Part shown: positions 26,588 to 34,529 of the stretch, piece after piece
Layout of the letters: every line of letters begins with the position of its first letter
Position numbering within the stretch: the stretch's first letter is position 1
Origin: Candidatus Auribacterota bacterium
GTDB taxonomy: Bacteria; Auribacterota; Tritonobacteria; UBA1439
Reading direction: 5' to 3'
Assembly (NCBI GenBank): GCA_026392035.1
Contig: JAPLCX010000078.1
Coordinates: 1-55,045, forward strand
DNA: 55,045 nucleotides
Made by a program: the position numbers and the translations under genes
The notes under the pieces: generated by a model
The model's input: the letters and a program-made list of their open reading frames with translations, nothing else
Database searches by the model: none
What the model was told of the DNA's origin: nothing

Positions 26588-27340
26588 TCACGAACGACGA
26601 TTTATAAGGGCTGCGGCATAGCCCGCGCCGAACCCGTTGTCTATATTCACCACCGTGACCCCCGCAGCGCAGCTATTGAGCATCCCGAGGAGCGCGGCGA
26701 TCCCTCTGAAACTCGCCCCATAACCGATGCTCGTCGGCACGGCGATCACGGGCGCGCCCACGAGCCCCCCCACCACGCTCGGCAGCGCCCCCTCCATGCC
26801 CGCGACGACAATGATCACCTGCGCGCGGGAGATCTCACGGATCTTACCGGCCACCCTGTGCAAACCCGCGACGCCCATGTCGTAGAACCGCGCTACCCGA
26901 TTCCCCATCATCTCCGCGGTCACCGCCGCCTCTTCCGCCACCGGAGCGTCCGAGGTTCCCGCGCTCACCACGGCGATAAATCCGCGCGCCTTCCGAAGCT
27001 TCCGCTGCTCAACCGTCACCACCCTGCCGCGCGCGTGGTACACCGCCCCCCGGAACCGCTCGCGCAGGCGGCGGTACACCTCCTCCGAGGCCCTCGTCGC
27101 CAGAAGATTCTCTCCGGTCGAACAGATGCGCCAGGCGATTGCGTCAATCTCATCGAGCGTCTTCCCCTCGCAGAAAATCACCTCGGGGAATCCCTGTCTG
27201 AGCGCCCGGTGCCGATCCACGGTGCTGTGGCCGATCTCCTCGAACGGGAGATGCCTCAGCTTCTCCATCGCCGCCGCCACCGAAAGTTTCTTGCGGGCAA
27301 CGTCTGAGAGAAGTTTCTTTATCAGGGATGGATTCATCAT
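26588..27340 (-). CDS. larB: Nickel-pincer cofactor biosynthesis protein LarB
   Basis: This 250-residue protein belongs to the LarB family. The N-terminal part includes RALRQGFPEVIFCEGKT. The C-terminal part resembles the PurE fold (FIAVVSAGTSDAPVAEEA, GVAGLHR, VAGMEGALPSVVGGL, VPTSIGYG). LarB carboxylates and hydrolyses nicotinic acid adenine dinucleotide to give the biscarboxylate precursor of the cofactor. Together with larC downstream it supplies two of the three synthesis steps; the sulfur-adding enzyme LarE is not in this window. The cofactor serves lactate racemase and other LarA-type racemases or epimerases. The first two codons are both ATG. Confidence 0.93.
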   Translation of the reverse strand: MMNPSLIKKLLSDVARKKLSVAAAMEKLRHLPFEEIGHSTVDRHRALRQGFPEVIFCEGKTLDEIDAIAWRICSTGENLLATRASEEVYRRLRERFRGAVYHARGRVVTVEQRKLRKARGFIAVVSAGTSDAPVAEEAAVTAEMMGNRVARFYDMGVAGLHRVAGKIREISRAQVIIVVAGMEGALPSVVGGLVGAPVIAVPTSIGYGASFRGIAALLGMLNSCAAGVTVVNIDNGFGAGYAAALINRRS

Positions 27341-27399
27341 TTTTCGTGATGCGTCGTTCGTGAAGCGTGAAGCGCCTATAATGATTCACGCTTCACGTT
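27341..27399. repeat. Short CGTGAAGCGTGAA word repeat between tsaD and larB
   Basis: Opposed copies of GTGAAGCGTGAAGC and TTCACGCTTCACG can pair as a hairpin. Similar words (TCGTCGTTCGT, ACGAATCACGAACGACG) lie at 26520-26600 between larB and larC. Confidence 0.5.
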
Positions 27400-28443
27400 T
27401 CACGCCTCACTCTTCACTAGTTTCAACCCGGGGGCGATGTCGAGGGACCAGTCGTCCCGCGCCCCGTCCGTGTACTTCCGGTATCCGAGTGCCGCCACCA
27501 TCACCCCGTTGTCGGTACAGTACTCTTTCGGCGCGCAGCGCAGCTCGATCCCGATCGTCAGAGCGCCCTCACGCAATCGTCGCCTCAGTGATTCATTCCG
27601 GGCAACGCCCCCCGCGAGCATGATGCACCTGGCGCGCGCGCTGCGCGCGGCGTGCAGCGTTTTCTTCAGCAGCACCTCTATCACCGCCTCCTGAAAACCA
27701 CGCGCGACACCGTCAATCTCATCCGCGCTCAGCGGTTTCCCCGCATGCTTCTTCAGCCAGTAGAGGACCGCCGTCTTCAGGCCGCTGAAGCTGAAATTCA
27801 AGTCGCCGCTCCCCAAGAGGGGGCGGGGGAAACTCACTCGCTCGCAGGCCGCGCGGCCCGTGCCGGGGTCCGATCCGCAGTGCATCGCACGAGCCTCTAC
27901 CGCGGGGCCGCCGGGGAACGGGAGACCGATCATGGATGCGACCTTATCATACGCTTCACCGACCGCGTCATCCTGCGTCTGACCCAGGATCTCATAGCGC
28001 CCCCACCCCCTGAGGAGCGCGAGGAGCGTGTGCCCCCCGGATACCACAAGCGCGAGGGCGGGGAACTCCACATCGCCGGCGAGGGAACACGAATATATAT
28101 GAGCCTCGATATGGTTGACGCCGAGCGCGGAAACGCCGAGGCCGTACGCGAGCCCCTTCGCGAAGCTCACGCCCGAGAGCAGGCAGCCCGCGAGCCCCGG
28201 CCCCCTCGTTACGGCGACCAGCTCGATCTGCGGGAGGCTCACCCCCGACTCACGCACGCACTTCTGGAGCATCGCACCGAGCAGGCGAAGGTGCTGGCGA
28301 GAGGCGAGTTCCGGGACGACACCCGCGTACGGTGCGTGGATATCTTCCTGGGACGCGACCGCCTCTGATAGAATCCGTTCACCATCCTCAACCAGCGCGA
28401 TACCGGTCTCGTCGCATGAAGTCTCTATGCCCAGAACCAACAC
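27400..28443 (-). CDS. tsaD: tRNA N6-threonylcarbamoyladenosine transferase subunit TsaD
   Basis: This 347-residue ASKHA-fold protein transfers threonylcarbamoyl to A37 of tRNAs that read ANN codons. The start LVLGIETSCDETGIAL and the metal-binding HIEAH motif are present, as are the nucleotide-binding VSGGHTLL and LAGGVARN loops. It begins with GTG at 28443 behind AAGGGG. Its partner TsaC (threonylcarbamoyl-AMP synthase) is at 46.1 kb. TsaB and TsaE are not seen here. It ends 59 bases before larB. Confidence 0.96.
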   Translation of the reverse strand: MLVLGIETSCDETGIALVEDGERILSEAVASQEDIHAPYAGVVPELASRQHLRLLGAMLQKCVRESGVSLPQIELVAVTRGPGLAGCLLSGVSFAKGLAYGLGVSALGVNHIEAHIYSCSLAGDVEFPALALVVSGGHTLLALLRGWGRYEILGQTQDDAVGEAYDKVASMIGLPFPGGPAVEARAMHCGSDPGTGRAACERVSFPRPLLGSGDLNFSFSGLKTAVLYWLKKHAGKPLSADEIDGVARGFQEAVIEVLLKKTLHAARSARARCIMLAGGVARNESLRRRLREGALTIGIELRCAPKEYCTDNGVMVAALGYRKYTDGARDDWSLDIAPGLKLVKSEA

Positions 28444-28965
28444 AATGATCCCCTTAACCTGTTCTATTCACCAACCGCTGATATTCTGCCTACCCGCCTT
28501 CAACGTTTTCTATCCACGGATTACACCGATTGCAACCACAGCAAAAGTTGAAAGTATAAGGTTTAAAGTGTACGTGCATCCTTTTGCTTTCAGCTTTAGG
28601 CTGTTTTTACATCCGTGAAAATCAGTGAAATCCGTGGATGTAACCTTTTATTATTGGAATCCGCTCAATCCGGAGAATCCGCGGCTACTATTATTCTTTC
28701 ATGAATTATTCAGGTTAATTATATGGTAGAGGGTTGAGAGTTGAGGATGTTGATACTGCATGGCCCCCAACGCTCCGCACGCATCGCCCGACTCAATAAG
28801 TAATCTTCAAGTTATAGCAGCTATGTACCGGCTGTCATTCCCGCCCCGTTTTCACGGGGTAAACTGCAGCGGGAATCCAGCATAGAATCTGGACTCCTGC
28901 TTCCGCAGGAGTGACAGATGCTAAAACATCCACCCCTAACCGACCCATTACCTCAATACTCAGCC
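28444..28965. repeat. Gene-free stretch with two different dispersed repeats
   Basis: Bases 28456-28689 are a copy of a dispersed repeat of about 235 bases that recurs in the same orientation at 42800-43061 (both begin AACCTG.TCTATTCACCAACC). Its interior carries CCACGGATTACACCGATT and the inverted AATCAGTGAAATCCGTGG. Bases 28832-28917 form a different element with CTGTCATTCCCG at one end and GAGTGACAG at the other, the common type seen around many bacterial genes. I see no gene. Confidence 0.65.
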
Positions 28966-30312
28966 TCACAGGGCATTCGGTCTCTTGGCCGTTCCCTTCT
29001 TCGCGTGCAATGTATCGCTGCCGCGCCCGGGGGATGAACCCCTGTGCGCGAGGAGGCCCTGGAGCAGATCAACGGCTCTCTCCAGCTGCACATCGGTCAC
29101 GTCGGAGAGCTTTTTGAGCTCCTCCTTCTCCTCGTCCATATCCTTGCTGTCGGGGTTATCGCTGATCATCTTCTCAAGCCGGTGCTTGACGAGCAGCTGT
29201 ATTTCTTCTTCATCGGTCAGTTCCACAACAATGTCAGGCTCGATTCCGATTTTCTGGATACACCTCCCCTTTGGCGTGAAGTACTTCGCGGTGGTCAATC
29301 TCAGCGCGGAGCCGTCCGGGAGGGGCAGCACGCTCTGCACCGAGCCCTTGCCAAACGTCGTGCTCCCAAGAATAATCCCCCTCCCCCAATCCTGCACCGC
29401 TCCGGCAACGATTTCCGAGCCGCTGGCGCTCCCCTTATTCACCAGTACCACCAGCAGGCAGTCCGGAAACGCAGCCTTCCCGGGAGATTTGAATTCAATA
29501 TTCTGCGTCCTGAGCCGCCCCTTCGTGTACACCAGGAGCTTCTCGCCGCCGATGAATTTGTCGGCGATCTCAATGGCGACCTGGAGCAACCCTCCCGGAT
29601 TGTTGCGGAGGTCAAGGATGAGCGCGCGCATCCCCTTCTTTTTCAGATCCTGGATCGCCTTTTCAAAATCGCGCCCCGTGCGCTCCTGGAACTGCGTCAT
29701 CCTCAGGTACCCGACACCGTCCTTGACGACCTTCGCGTCCTTGATGCTCTGGATCTGAATGTTCGCCCTGGTCATGGCGAATGGGAGCAGCTCCCCCGTC
29801 CCCGACCGCATCACCGTGATGCGCACCACGGTTCCCGGGGGCCCCCGCAGCTTCCGCACCGCTTCGACAAGGCTGAGGTCCTTGGTGGATTTACCCTCGA
29901 TTTCGATGATGCGGTCACCTGCCCTCACGCCCGCCTTGAACGCGGGGGTATCCTCAATGGGAGACACCACGATCAGGAACTGATCCCTGATGGTAATCTC
30001 AATTCCCAGTCCGCCGAACTCCCCTTCCGTCTCAACCTTCATCTCCTTGTAGATTTCCTCATCCATGAACTGGCTGTGCGGATCGAGCGCGGCGCACATC
30101 CCCTTGAGCGCGCCGTAGGCCAGCTCGCTCTCCTTCACCTCCCGGTAATAGTTACTCTGGATGAGATCCAAGCCGCAGACAAAAAGGTCCAGATCTCTCT
30201 TGAGCGGCGCATCGGCGGCAGGGCTCGAGAAGGGGGCCGCAGTGAAGAGCAGATACCATGCCCCGAGACTCGCACACACCACCGCCGCTGTGTTACGCGT
30301 ACGCACGGTCAC
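28966..30312 (-). CDS. Carboxyl-terminal processing protease, S41 family (active)
   Basis: This 448-residue protein has an N-terminal hydrophobic signal/anchor, then a PDZ domain at about residues 90-175 (GGLGIEITIRDQFLIVV... AGVRAGDRIIEIEG). The S41 core has both catalytic residues: Ser297 in NKGSASGSE and Lys322 in TFGKGSVQ. Family members cleave periplasmic proteins at their C-termini. The tail (about 60 residues) is charged and of unknown use. GTG 30312 overlaps the stop of the upstream paralogue as GTGA, so an active and a degenerate S41 protein are made together from one transcript. Confidence 0.93.
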   Translation of the reverse strand: MTVRTRNTAAVVCASLGAWYLLFTAAPFSSPAADAPLKRDLDLFVCGLDLIQSNYYREVKESELAYGALKGMCAALDPHSQFMDEEIYKEMKVETEGEFGGLGIEITIRDQFLIVVSPIEDTPAFKAGVRAGDRIIEIEGKSTKDLSLVEAVRKLRGPPGTVVRITVMRSGTGELLPFAMTRANIQIQSIKDAKVVKDGVGYLRMTQFQERTGRDFEKAIQDLKKKGMRALILDLRNNPGGLLQVAIEIADKFIGGEKLLVYTKGRLRTQNIEFKSPGKAAFPDCLLVVLVNKGSASGSEIVAGAVQDWGRGIILGSTTFGKGSVQSVLPLPDGSALRLTTAKYFTPKGRCIQKIGIEPDIVVELTDEEEIQLLVKHRLEKMISDNPDSKDMDEEKEELKKLSDVTDVQLERAVDLLQGLLAHRGSSPGRGSDTLHAKKGTAKRPNAL

Positions 30313-31562
30313 TCCCTCTCCTGGGGGTTGATGATGCGGATGCCTTTAATCAGATCGATTGCGCGCTGCACCATGGGATCCAACGGCTTTTCCTCTTTCT
30401 TCTCTTTTACCTTTTTCTTCTCGGGCTTTTTCTCTTCAGCGGTTTCAGGGGGCAGCGGGGGGATCGGCACCTCGATGTCCGGGTCAAGCCCTTCGTCCTG
30501 AATTTCCTGCCCATCCGGCGTTTCATAGACCGCAGTGATCATCTGTATCACCGAACCGTCCTTGAGGTTGAAGGAGCCCTCCTCAAAGGCGCAGCCGAAA
30601 CTCTTCTGCCCCATGAGCATGCCCCCTTTTCTCCCCTGGAACGCTCCCGCGAGCACCTCCGCGGCGCCGCTCGTCCCACCGTTGATGAGCACCACAAAGG
30701 GCCCCCTCTCAAAAACCGGTTTTGACTGCGATCTGAATTCCTTGCTGGTCCCCTCAGCCCTCCCCCTGAGCGTGGTGATGAGTTCCCCCTGGGGGAGGAG
30801 GAGCTCGGCAACGGCTATGGCGGCAGCAGTGTCACCCGCCGGGCAGTCTCTCAGATCTATGATGAGACCGTTCGCTCCCACTGCCTTCAGCTTTTTTAAA
30901 CAATCCACGATGCCGGGAGCGGTGTGCGGGTCGAAGCGCGTGATGCGGAGCAGCCCTACCTTCTCCGCAAGCATCTCTGAGCGCGCCGGGGGTCCATCGA
31001 TCTTCCCCGGCCTGATGGTGAGGTTGAGGAAATCGCGCTCGCCCCGCCGCGCCACCTGTAGGAGGAGTTCCTTCGAGGCGCTCCCCCTGAACTGATGCAC
31101 GAGCTCGTCGAAGGGGCGCTCCTCTACAGACTCCTCACCGATCTTGAGGATGATATCGCCGCTCTTAAGGCCGCTCTTCCATGCCGGCCCATTCTCTATT
31201 GGCGCGACCACCGTGAGAAGCTTGTTCTTATACGCGACCTCCAGGCCGTACGTGCCAAGGTCCTGGGGAGGAGCCCCGCCCGCGGGAGTTACCTTCGGTT
31301 CCGGGGGAGGGATGTAATGACTGTAGCTGTCGAGAGACGCGAGCATCCCCCTCAGCGCGTCCTGTATGAGTTTCTCGGAGCTTACCTTCTCGATGTAATC
31401 CCGCTGAATGATCGTGATCACATCGGAGATGATATCGAGGGTCTTATAGATATTTGTCTCTCCGGCCTGAAGCGAGGCATCATGTGAGCAGACGAATATG
31501 GCGCCAGACGCAATCAGAACTAACACACACAGAAATCGTGCTATCCCTAACCTCGTTCTCAT
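30309..31562 (-). CDS. S41-like protein that has lost the catalytic Ser and Lys (pseudoprotease)
   Basis: This protein of about 417 residues is a paralogue of its downstream neighbour: signal peptide (MRTRLGIARFLCVLVLIASG), PDZ domain (about residues 100-180) and S41 fold. In the active-site loops it reads NGGTSGAAE instead of NKGSASGSE, and SFGCAFEEG instead of TFGKGSVQ. By alignment the catalytic Ser is Gly299 (a Ser is at 298, one place off) and the general-base Lys is Cys324. I infer a non-catalytic partner that binds substrate or regulates the active protease. The start at 31562 follows GGGAGATACG; the C-terminus has a Lys/Glu-rich stretch. Confidence 0.85.
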   Translation of the reverse strand: MRTRLGIARFLCVLVLIASGAIFVCSHDASLQAGETNIYKTLDIISDVITIIQRDYIEKVSSEKLIQDALRGMLASLDSYSHYIPPPEPKVTPAGGAPPQDLGTYGLEVAYKNKLLTVVAPIENGPAWKSGLKSGDIILKIGEESVEERPFDELVHQFRGSASKELLLQVARRGERDFLNLTIRPGKIDGPPARSEMLAEKVGLLRITRFDPHTAPGIVDCLKKLKAVGANGLIIDLRDCPAGDTAAAIAVAELLLPQGELITTLRGRAEGTSKEFRSQSKPVFERGPFVVLINGGTSGAAEVLAGAFQGRKGGMLMGQKSFGCAFEEGSFNLKDGSVIQMITAVYETPDGQEIQDEGLDPDIEVPIPPLPPETAEEKKPEKKKVKEKKEEKPLDPMVQRAIDLIKGIRIINPQERE

Positions 31563-31627
31563 CGTATCTCCCTTGATTATCTCATTAGCCATGCCATGTT
31601 TTTGATTTTGTGCTTCTGCTCTGGGAT

Positions 31628-32641
31628 TTATTTTGGATTTGTGATTTTACCCGCCTGCCCCCGCCTGCCGGACGGGCAGGGGTCGGGCAGGGATTTGGGA
31701 TTTTCTTTTCTGCTCAGGGCTCTCTTCGCTGCCTTGCAGATATCCTCCACCGTCAATGCGTACTTCCGGAGCAACTCATCCGGCTCCCCGGACTGTCCGA
31801 ACTTGTCGTGGATACCCACCATTTCAACCGGAACCGGGCAGTGACGGACGACCGCGTCGGCCACCGCGCTCCCGAGACCGCCGATCACTGAGTGCTCTTC
31901 AGCGGTCACCAGGGCGCCGCATTTTCGCGCCGCGCTGAAGACGGCCTGATCATCGAGCGGCTTGATGGTGTGCATATTTAAGACTACCGCCTCAATTCCT
32001 TCAACCGCCAAACGGCGCGCCGCCTGGAGAGCATGTGCGAGCATGATCCCGCAGGCGATAATCGCCAGATCCGTACCCTCCCTCATGCGAGCCGCTTTCC
32101 CGATGGTAAAGCGGCCCCCCTCATCCGTCACCTGTTCCGTTTTGGGCCTGCTCGTCCGGATATAGACCGGCCCCTTCAGTTCAGCGGCTGCGAATACTGC
32201 CTTCTTCGCCTCGAGCCAATCGCACGGCACGATCACCGTAAAATTGGGAATTGCCCTCATGAGCGCTATGTCCTCCACACACTGATGGGACATACCATCA
32301 GCCCCCACCGTGAGGCCGCCATGGCTCCCGACGATCTTCACATTCGCCCTCATCGCCCCGAGGGAATTACGCAGCTGCTCCCAGCAACGCCCGGCGGCAA
32401 AGATGGCAAAACTGGAGGCGAATACCGTCTTGCCCGAGAGGGCAAGGCCGACCGCCATGTTCACCATATTCTGCTCGGCGATCCCCGCATTAAAAAAGCG
32501 CTCGGGGAAAACCTTGGCGAACATGCCCGTTCGCGTCGATTCGGAGAGGTCGGCGTCGAGCACCACGACGTTCTGGTTCCTCTTGCCCAGCTCGACCAGC
32601 GCCTCACCGTAACCGTCCCGTGTCGCCTTGAGCGTGGCCAT
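31628..32641 (-). CDS. Transketolase, C-terminal subunit
   Basis: The product, about 337 residues, holds the pyrimidine-binding and C-terminal domains of a split transketolase: RDGYGEALVELGKRN, LDADLSEST, the catalytic Glu region FNAGIAEQNMVNMAVGLA, and HGGLTVGADGMSHQ. It works with the N-terminal subunit, which ends 4 bases upstream, to move two-carbon units between sugar phosphates with thiamine diphosphate. ATG 32641 is chosen because it opens the domain (MATLKATRDGYG). The last 20 or so residues (LPDPCPSGRRGQAG) are encoded by a dispersed palindromic repeat inserted just before the stop. Confidence 0.92.
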   Translation of the reverse strand: MATLKATRDGYGEALVELGKRNQNVVVLDADLSESTRTGMFAKVFPERFFNAGIAEQNMVNMAVGLALSGKTVFASSFAIFAAGRCWEQLRNSLGAMRANVKIVGSHGGLTVGADGMSHQCVEDIALMRAIPNFTVIVPCDWLEAKKAVFAAAELKGPVYIRTSRPKTEQVTDEGGRFTIGKAARMREGTDLAIIACGIMLAHALQAARRLAVEGIEAVVLNMHTIKPLDDQAVFSAARKCGALVTAEEHSVIGGLGSAVADAVVRHCPVPVEMVGIHDKFGQSGEPDELLRKYALTVEDICKAAKRALSRKENPKSLPDPCPSGRRGQAGKITNPK

Positions 32642-32645
32642 CCGC

Positions 32646-33503
32646 CTATCCCTCACCAAGTTCCATGAGCGCCTGCCTGGCTTCCTCCGGAGAGGGAGCC
32701 ACGCCATGCCAGTTGGCCTTGGACTCCATGAATGAGACACCCCGCCCCTTTATCGTATGCGCCACGATGGCGGCAGGCTTCCCTTTTACCCCCGCGGCCC
32801 AATCGATCGCCGGAATGATCTGGCCGAAGTCGTGCCCGTCGATCTCCTTAACCTCCCAGCCGAAGGCACGCCACTTCTCGGGGATCGGTTCCGGATTCAT
32901 GACATCCTGGATCCTTCCGTCTATCTGAAAGCCGTTGAAATCAATGATGGCGCACAGGTTGTCGAGCTTATAGTGCGCCGCCGCCATCGCCGCCTCCCAC
33001 ACCTCTCCTTCTTGAAGCTCTCCGTCCCCCAGGATGGCGTACACGCGGTAGTGCTTCCCGTCAAGTCTGCCGGCAAGCGCCATACCAACCGCTATCGATA
33101 TGCCCTGCCCCAGAGAGCCGGTGGATGCCTCAACGCCGGGGGTTCTCGTCATGTCCGGATGCCCCTGGAGGATTGATCCCATCTTCCGGAGGCTGAGGAG
33201 GGTGCTCTTGGGGAAATAGCCGCACTCCCCCAGCACGGCGTACAGCGCGGGGACGGAGTGCCCTTTTGAAAGCACCACTCTATCCCTGTCCCTCCAGCGT
33301 GGATCTTTTGGGCGGTGATTCAATCTTGTGAAATAGAGGGCGGTGAGTATATCGCTGATCGAGAGGGAACCGCCAGGATGGCCCGAGCCGGCCCTGGCAA
33401 GCATCTTGATGATGCTTCGCCGCACAGCCCTCGCCCGCTCTTCCATTTCTCGTATGACGGAAGCCGTTACGGGGCGCTCGCTCGCTTTTATTGTATCTGG
33501 CAT
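32646..33503 (-). CDS. Transketolase, N-terminal subunit
   Basis: The product, about 285 residues, holds the thiamine diphosphate-binding domain of a split transketolase. It carries AGSGHPGGSLSISDIL, the DRVVLSKGHSVPALYA segment, the GDG motif of the cofactor site (LGDGELQEGEVWEA... IIDFNG), and HTIKGRGVSFME. Split transketolases are common in anaerobic and candidate-phylum bacteria. ATG 33503 has AAGGTGGAAAAG just upstream. A strong promoter (33542-33570) precedes it, and the pair probably form their own transcript with the S41 genes downstream. Confidence 0.94.
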   Translation of the reverse strand: MPDTIKASERPVTASVIREMEERARAVRRSIIKMLARAGSGHPGGSLSISDILTALYFTRLNHRPKDPRWRDRDRVVLSKGHSVPALYAVLGECGYFPKSTLLSLRKMGSILQGHPDMTRTPGVEASTGSLGQGISIAVGMALAGRLDGKHYRVYAILGDGELQEGEVWEAAMAAAHYKLDNLCAIIDFNGFQIDGRIQDVMNPEPIPEKWRAFGWEVKEIDGHDFGQIIPAIDWAAGVKGKPAAIVAHTIKGRGVSFMESKANWHGVAPSPEEARQALMELGEG

Positions 33504-33541
33504 CTTTTCCACCTTATACACGTCACGAAGGGGGGAGGGTG

Positions 33542-33570
33542 ATAGTACCAATGCTCGCGCGGACTGTCAA
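33542..33570 (-). promoter_or_regulatory. Sigma-70 promoter of the transketolase genes
   Basis: On the minus strand TTGACA (33565-33570), a 17-base spacer and TACTAT (33542-33547). The transcript should start near 33535, about 30 bases before the start codon at 33503. Confidence 0.75.
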
Positions 33571-33605
33571 TTTCAAATGCGCGCTGGGAGCTTCCCTATT
33601 TTCAC

Positions 33606-33944
33606 CAGGAACCCTCACTGTTTTACCACGGAGGACACAGAGATTGACGTGTGACACAGATTCACACAGATAGACACAGATGAACGCAGATTATTCAGTG
33701 GTAAAAAGATCATCATGCAGTTTGAAAAACTTTCTCAAATGAAAAAGTTTTGCACACTTGTAATACAGATCCTGCCGGCAGGCAGAGATACACACAGATT
33801 AATCTCTTTCCAGAAACCAGAAACTAGAAACTGTTGTTGCTGTTGTAACAATCTCCGTGATCTCCGAGGCCCTCCGTGGTCCCTGCCCGTCCCTGTCTGC
33901 CGACAGGCAGGCGGCAGGCGGGTCCGTGGTGAAAATGTTGTATT
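33606..33944. repeat. Gene-free stretch: long CACAGAT/CCGTGG hairpin repeat with palindrome insertions
   Basis: The left end reads TTTACCACGGAGGACACAGAG and the right end CTCCGTGATCTCCGAGG...TCCGTGGTGAAAA. Inside are runs of ACACAGAT words. Two units of the CCTGCC..GGCAGG palindrome are embedded: a short one at 33771-33785 and a doubled, degenerate one at 33881-33922. No gene is seen. Confidence 0.7.
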
Positions 33945-34466
33945 TTACTGCGCCTTTGCTTTGTAATCCGCTCTGACGCTATTGAAGAAAGTAATGGCGG
34001 CGGCCGTCCGGTAATCCGGGTATGTCCACGGCCATGGATGGTAACTCCCCTTTTCATACCACAGCATCGGCTGGGCGTAAATCCCCCCCCCGAGATATGT
34101 GCGGCAGGTCGCGTCCTTTGTCGAGGCGACGACGAGCTTGCTCAAATCGAGGTAGCCGGGGTCAACGTTCGCCCTCCTCCTGCCCCCGACAGAGAGGCAC
34201 GCCTCGAGCTCATTGCTCATCACCTTGGCCTCCCGCAACGTATCCGGGCGGACCGGCGCGCCGAAGGCGACAAACTGCCTCTTCAGGTGAGGGCCGATCT
34301 CGCGCTCGTAGTAATTGGTGAAATCAAAATCGAACAGCTCGCTCCTGTGCGCCACGGCCCCCCAGAGCTTTTCGACCTCTCCTATGAGATCTTCCATCGC
34401 CGGAGCGCCGGGGGCGAGCAGCCCCGCCACGAGTATGACATTGCCTTTTTCGACTACCTTACCCAT
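33945..34466 (-). CDS. DUF4416 family protein
   Basis: This 173-residue protein matches the DUF4416 pattern: the opening VILVAGLLAPG, the central FDFTNYYEREIGPHLKRQFVAFG, NELEACL, and the C-terminal VDPGYLDLSKLVVASTKDATCR followed by a Gly/Tyr-rich end. It is cytoplasmic, with no signal peptide or membrane segment. The function of this family is unknown; it occurs in many anaerobes. It follows the GH-like gene by 64 bases on the same strand, but no functional link is evident. Confidence 0.88.
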   Translation of the reverse strand: MGKVVEKGNVILVAGLLAPGAPAMEDLIGEVEKLWGAVAHRSELFDFDFTNYYEREIGPHLKRQFVAFGAPVRPDTLREAKVMSNELEACLSVGGRRRANVDPGYLDLSKLVVASTKDATCRTYLGGGIYAQPMLWYEKGSYHPWPWTYPDYRTAAAITFFNSVRADYKAKAQ

Positions 34467-34529
34467 AGATTTCGCCGCGGATGGAACTAGATTTAGTTGC
34501 GCCCTATGGCCGCACTGTGCCCTCAGTGG

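Noticed and set aside
29044-30501. A 485-residue plus-strand frame
   Set aside because: It is antisense to the two S41 genes, is rich in His/Arg/Pro as expected for a shadow of GC-rich codons, and has no ribosome site or domain.
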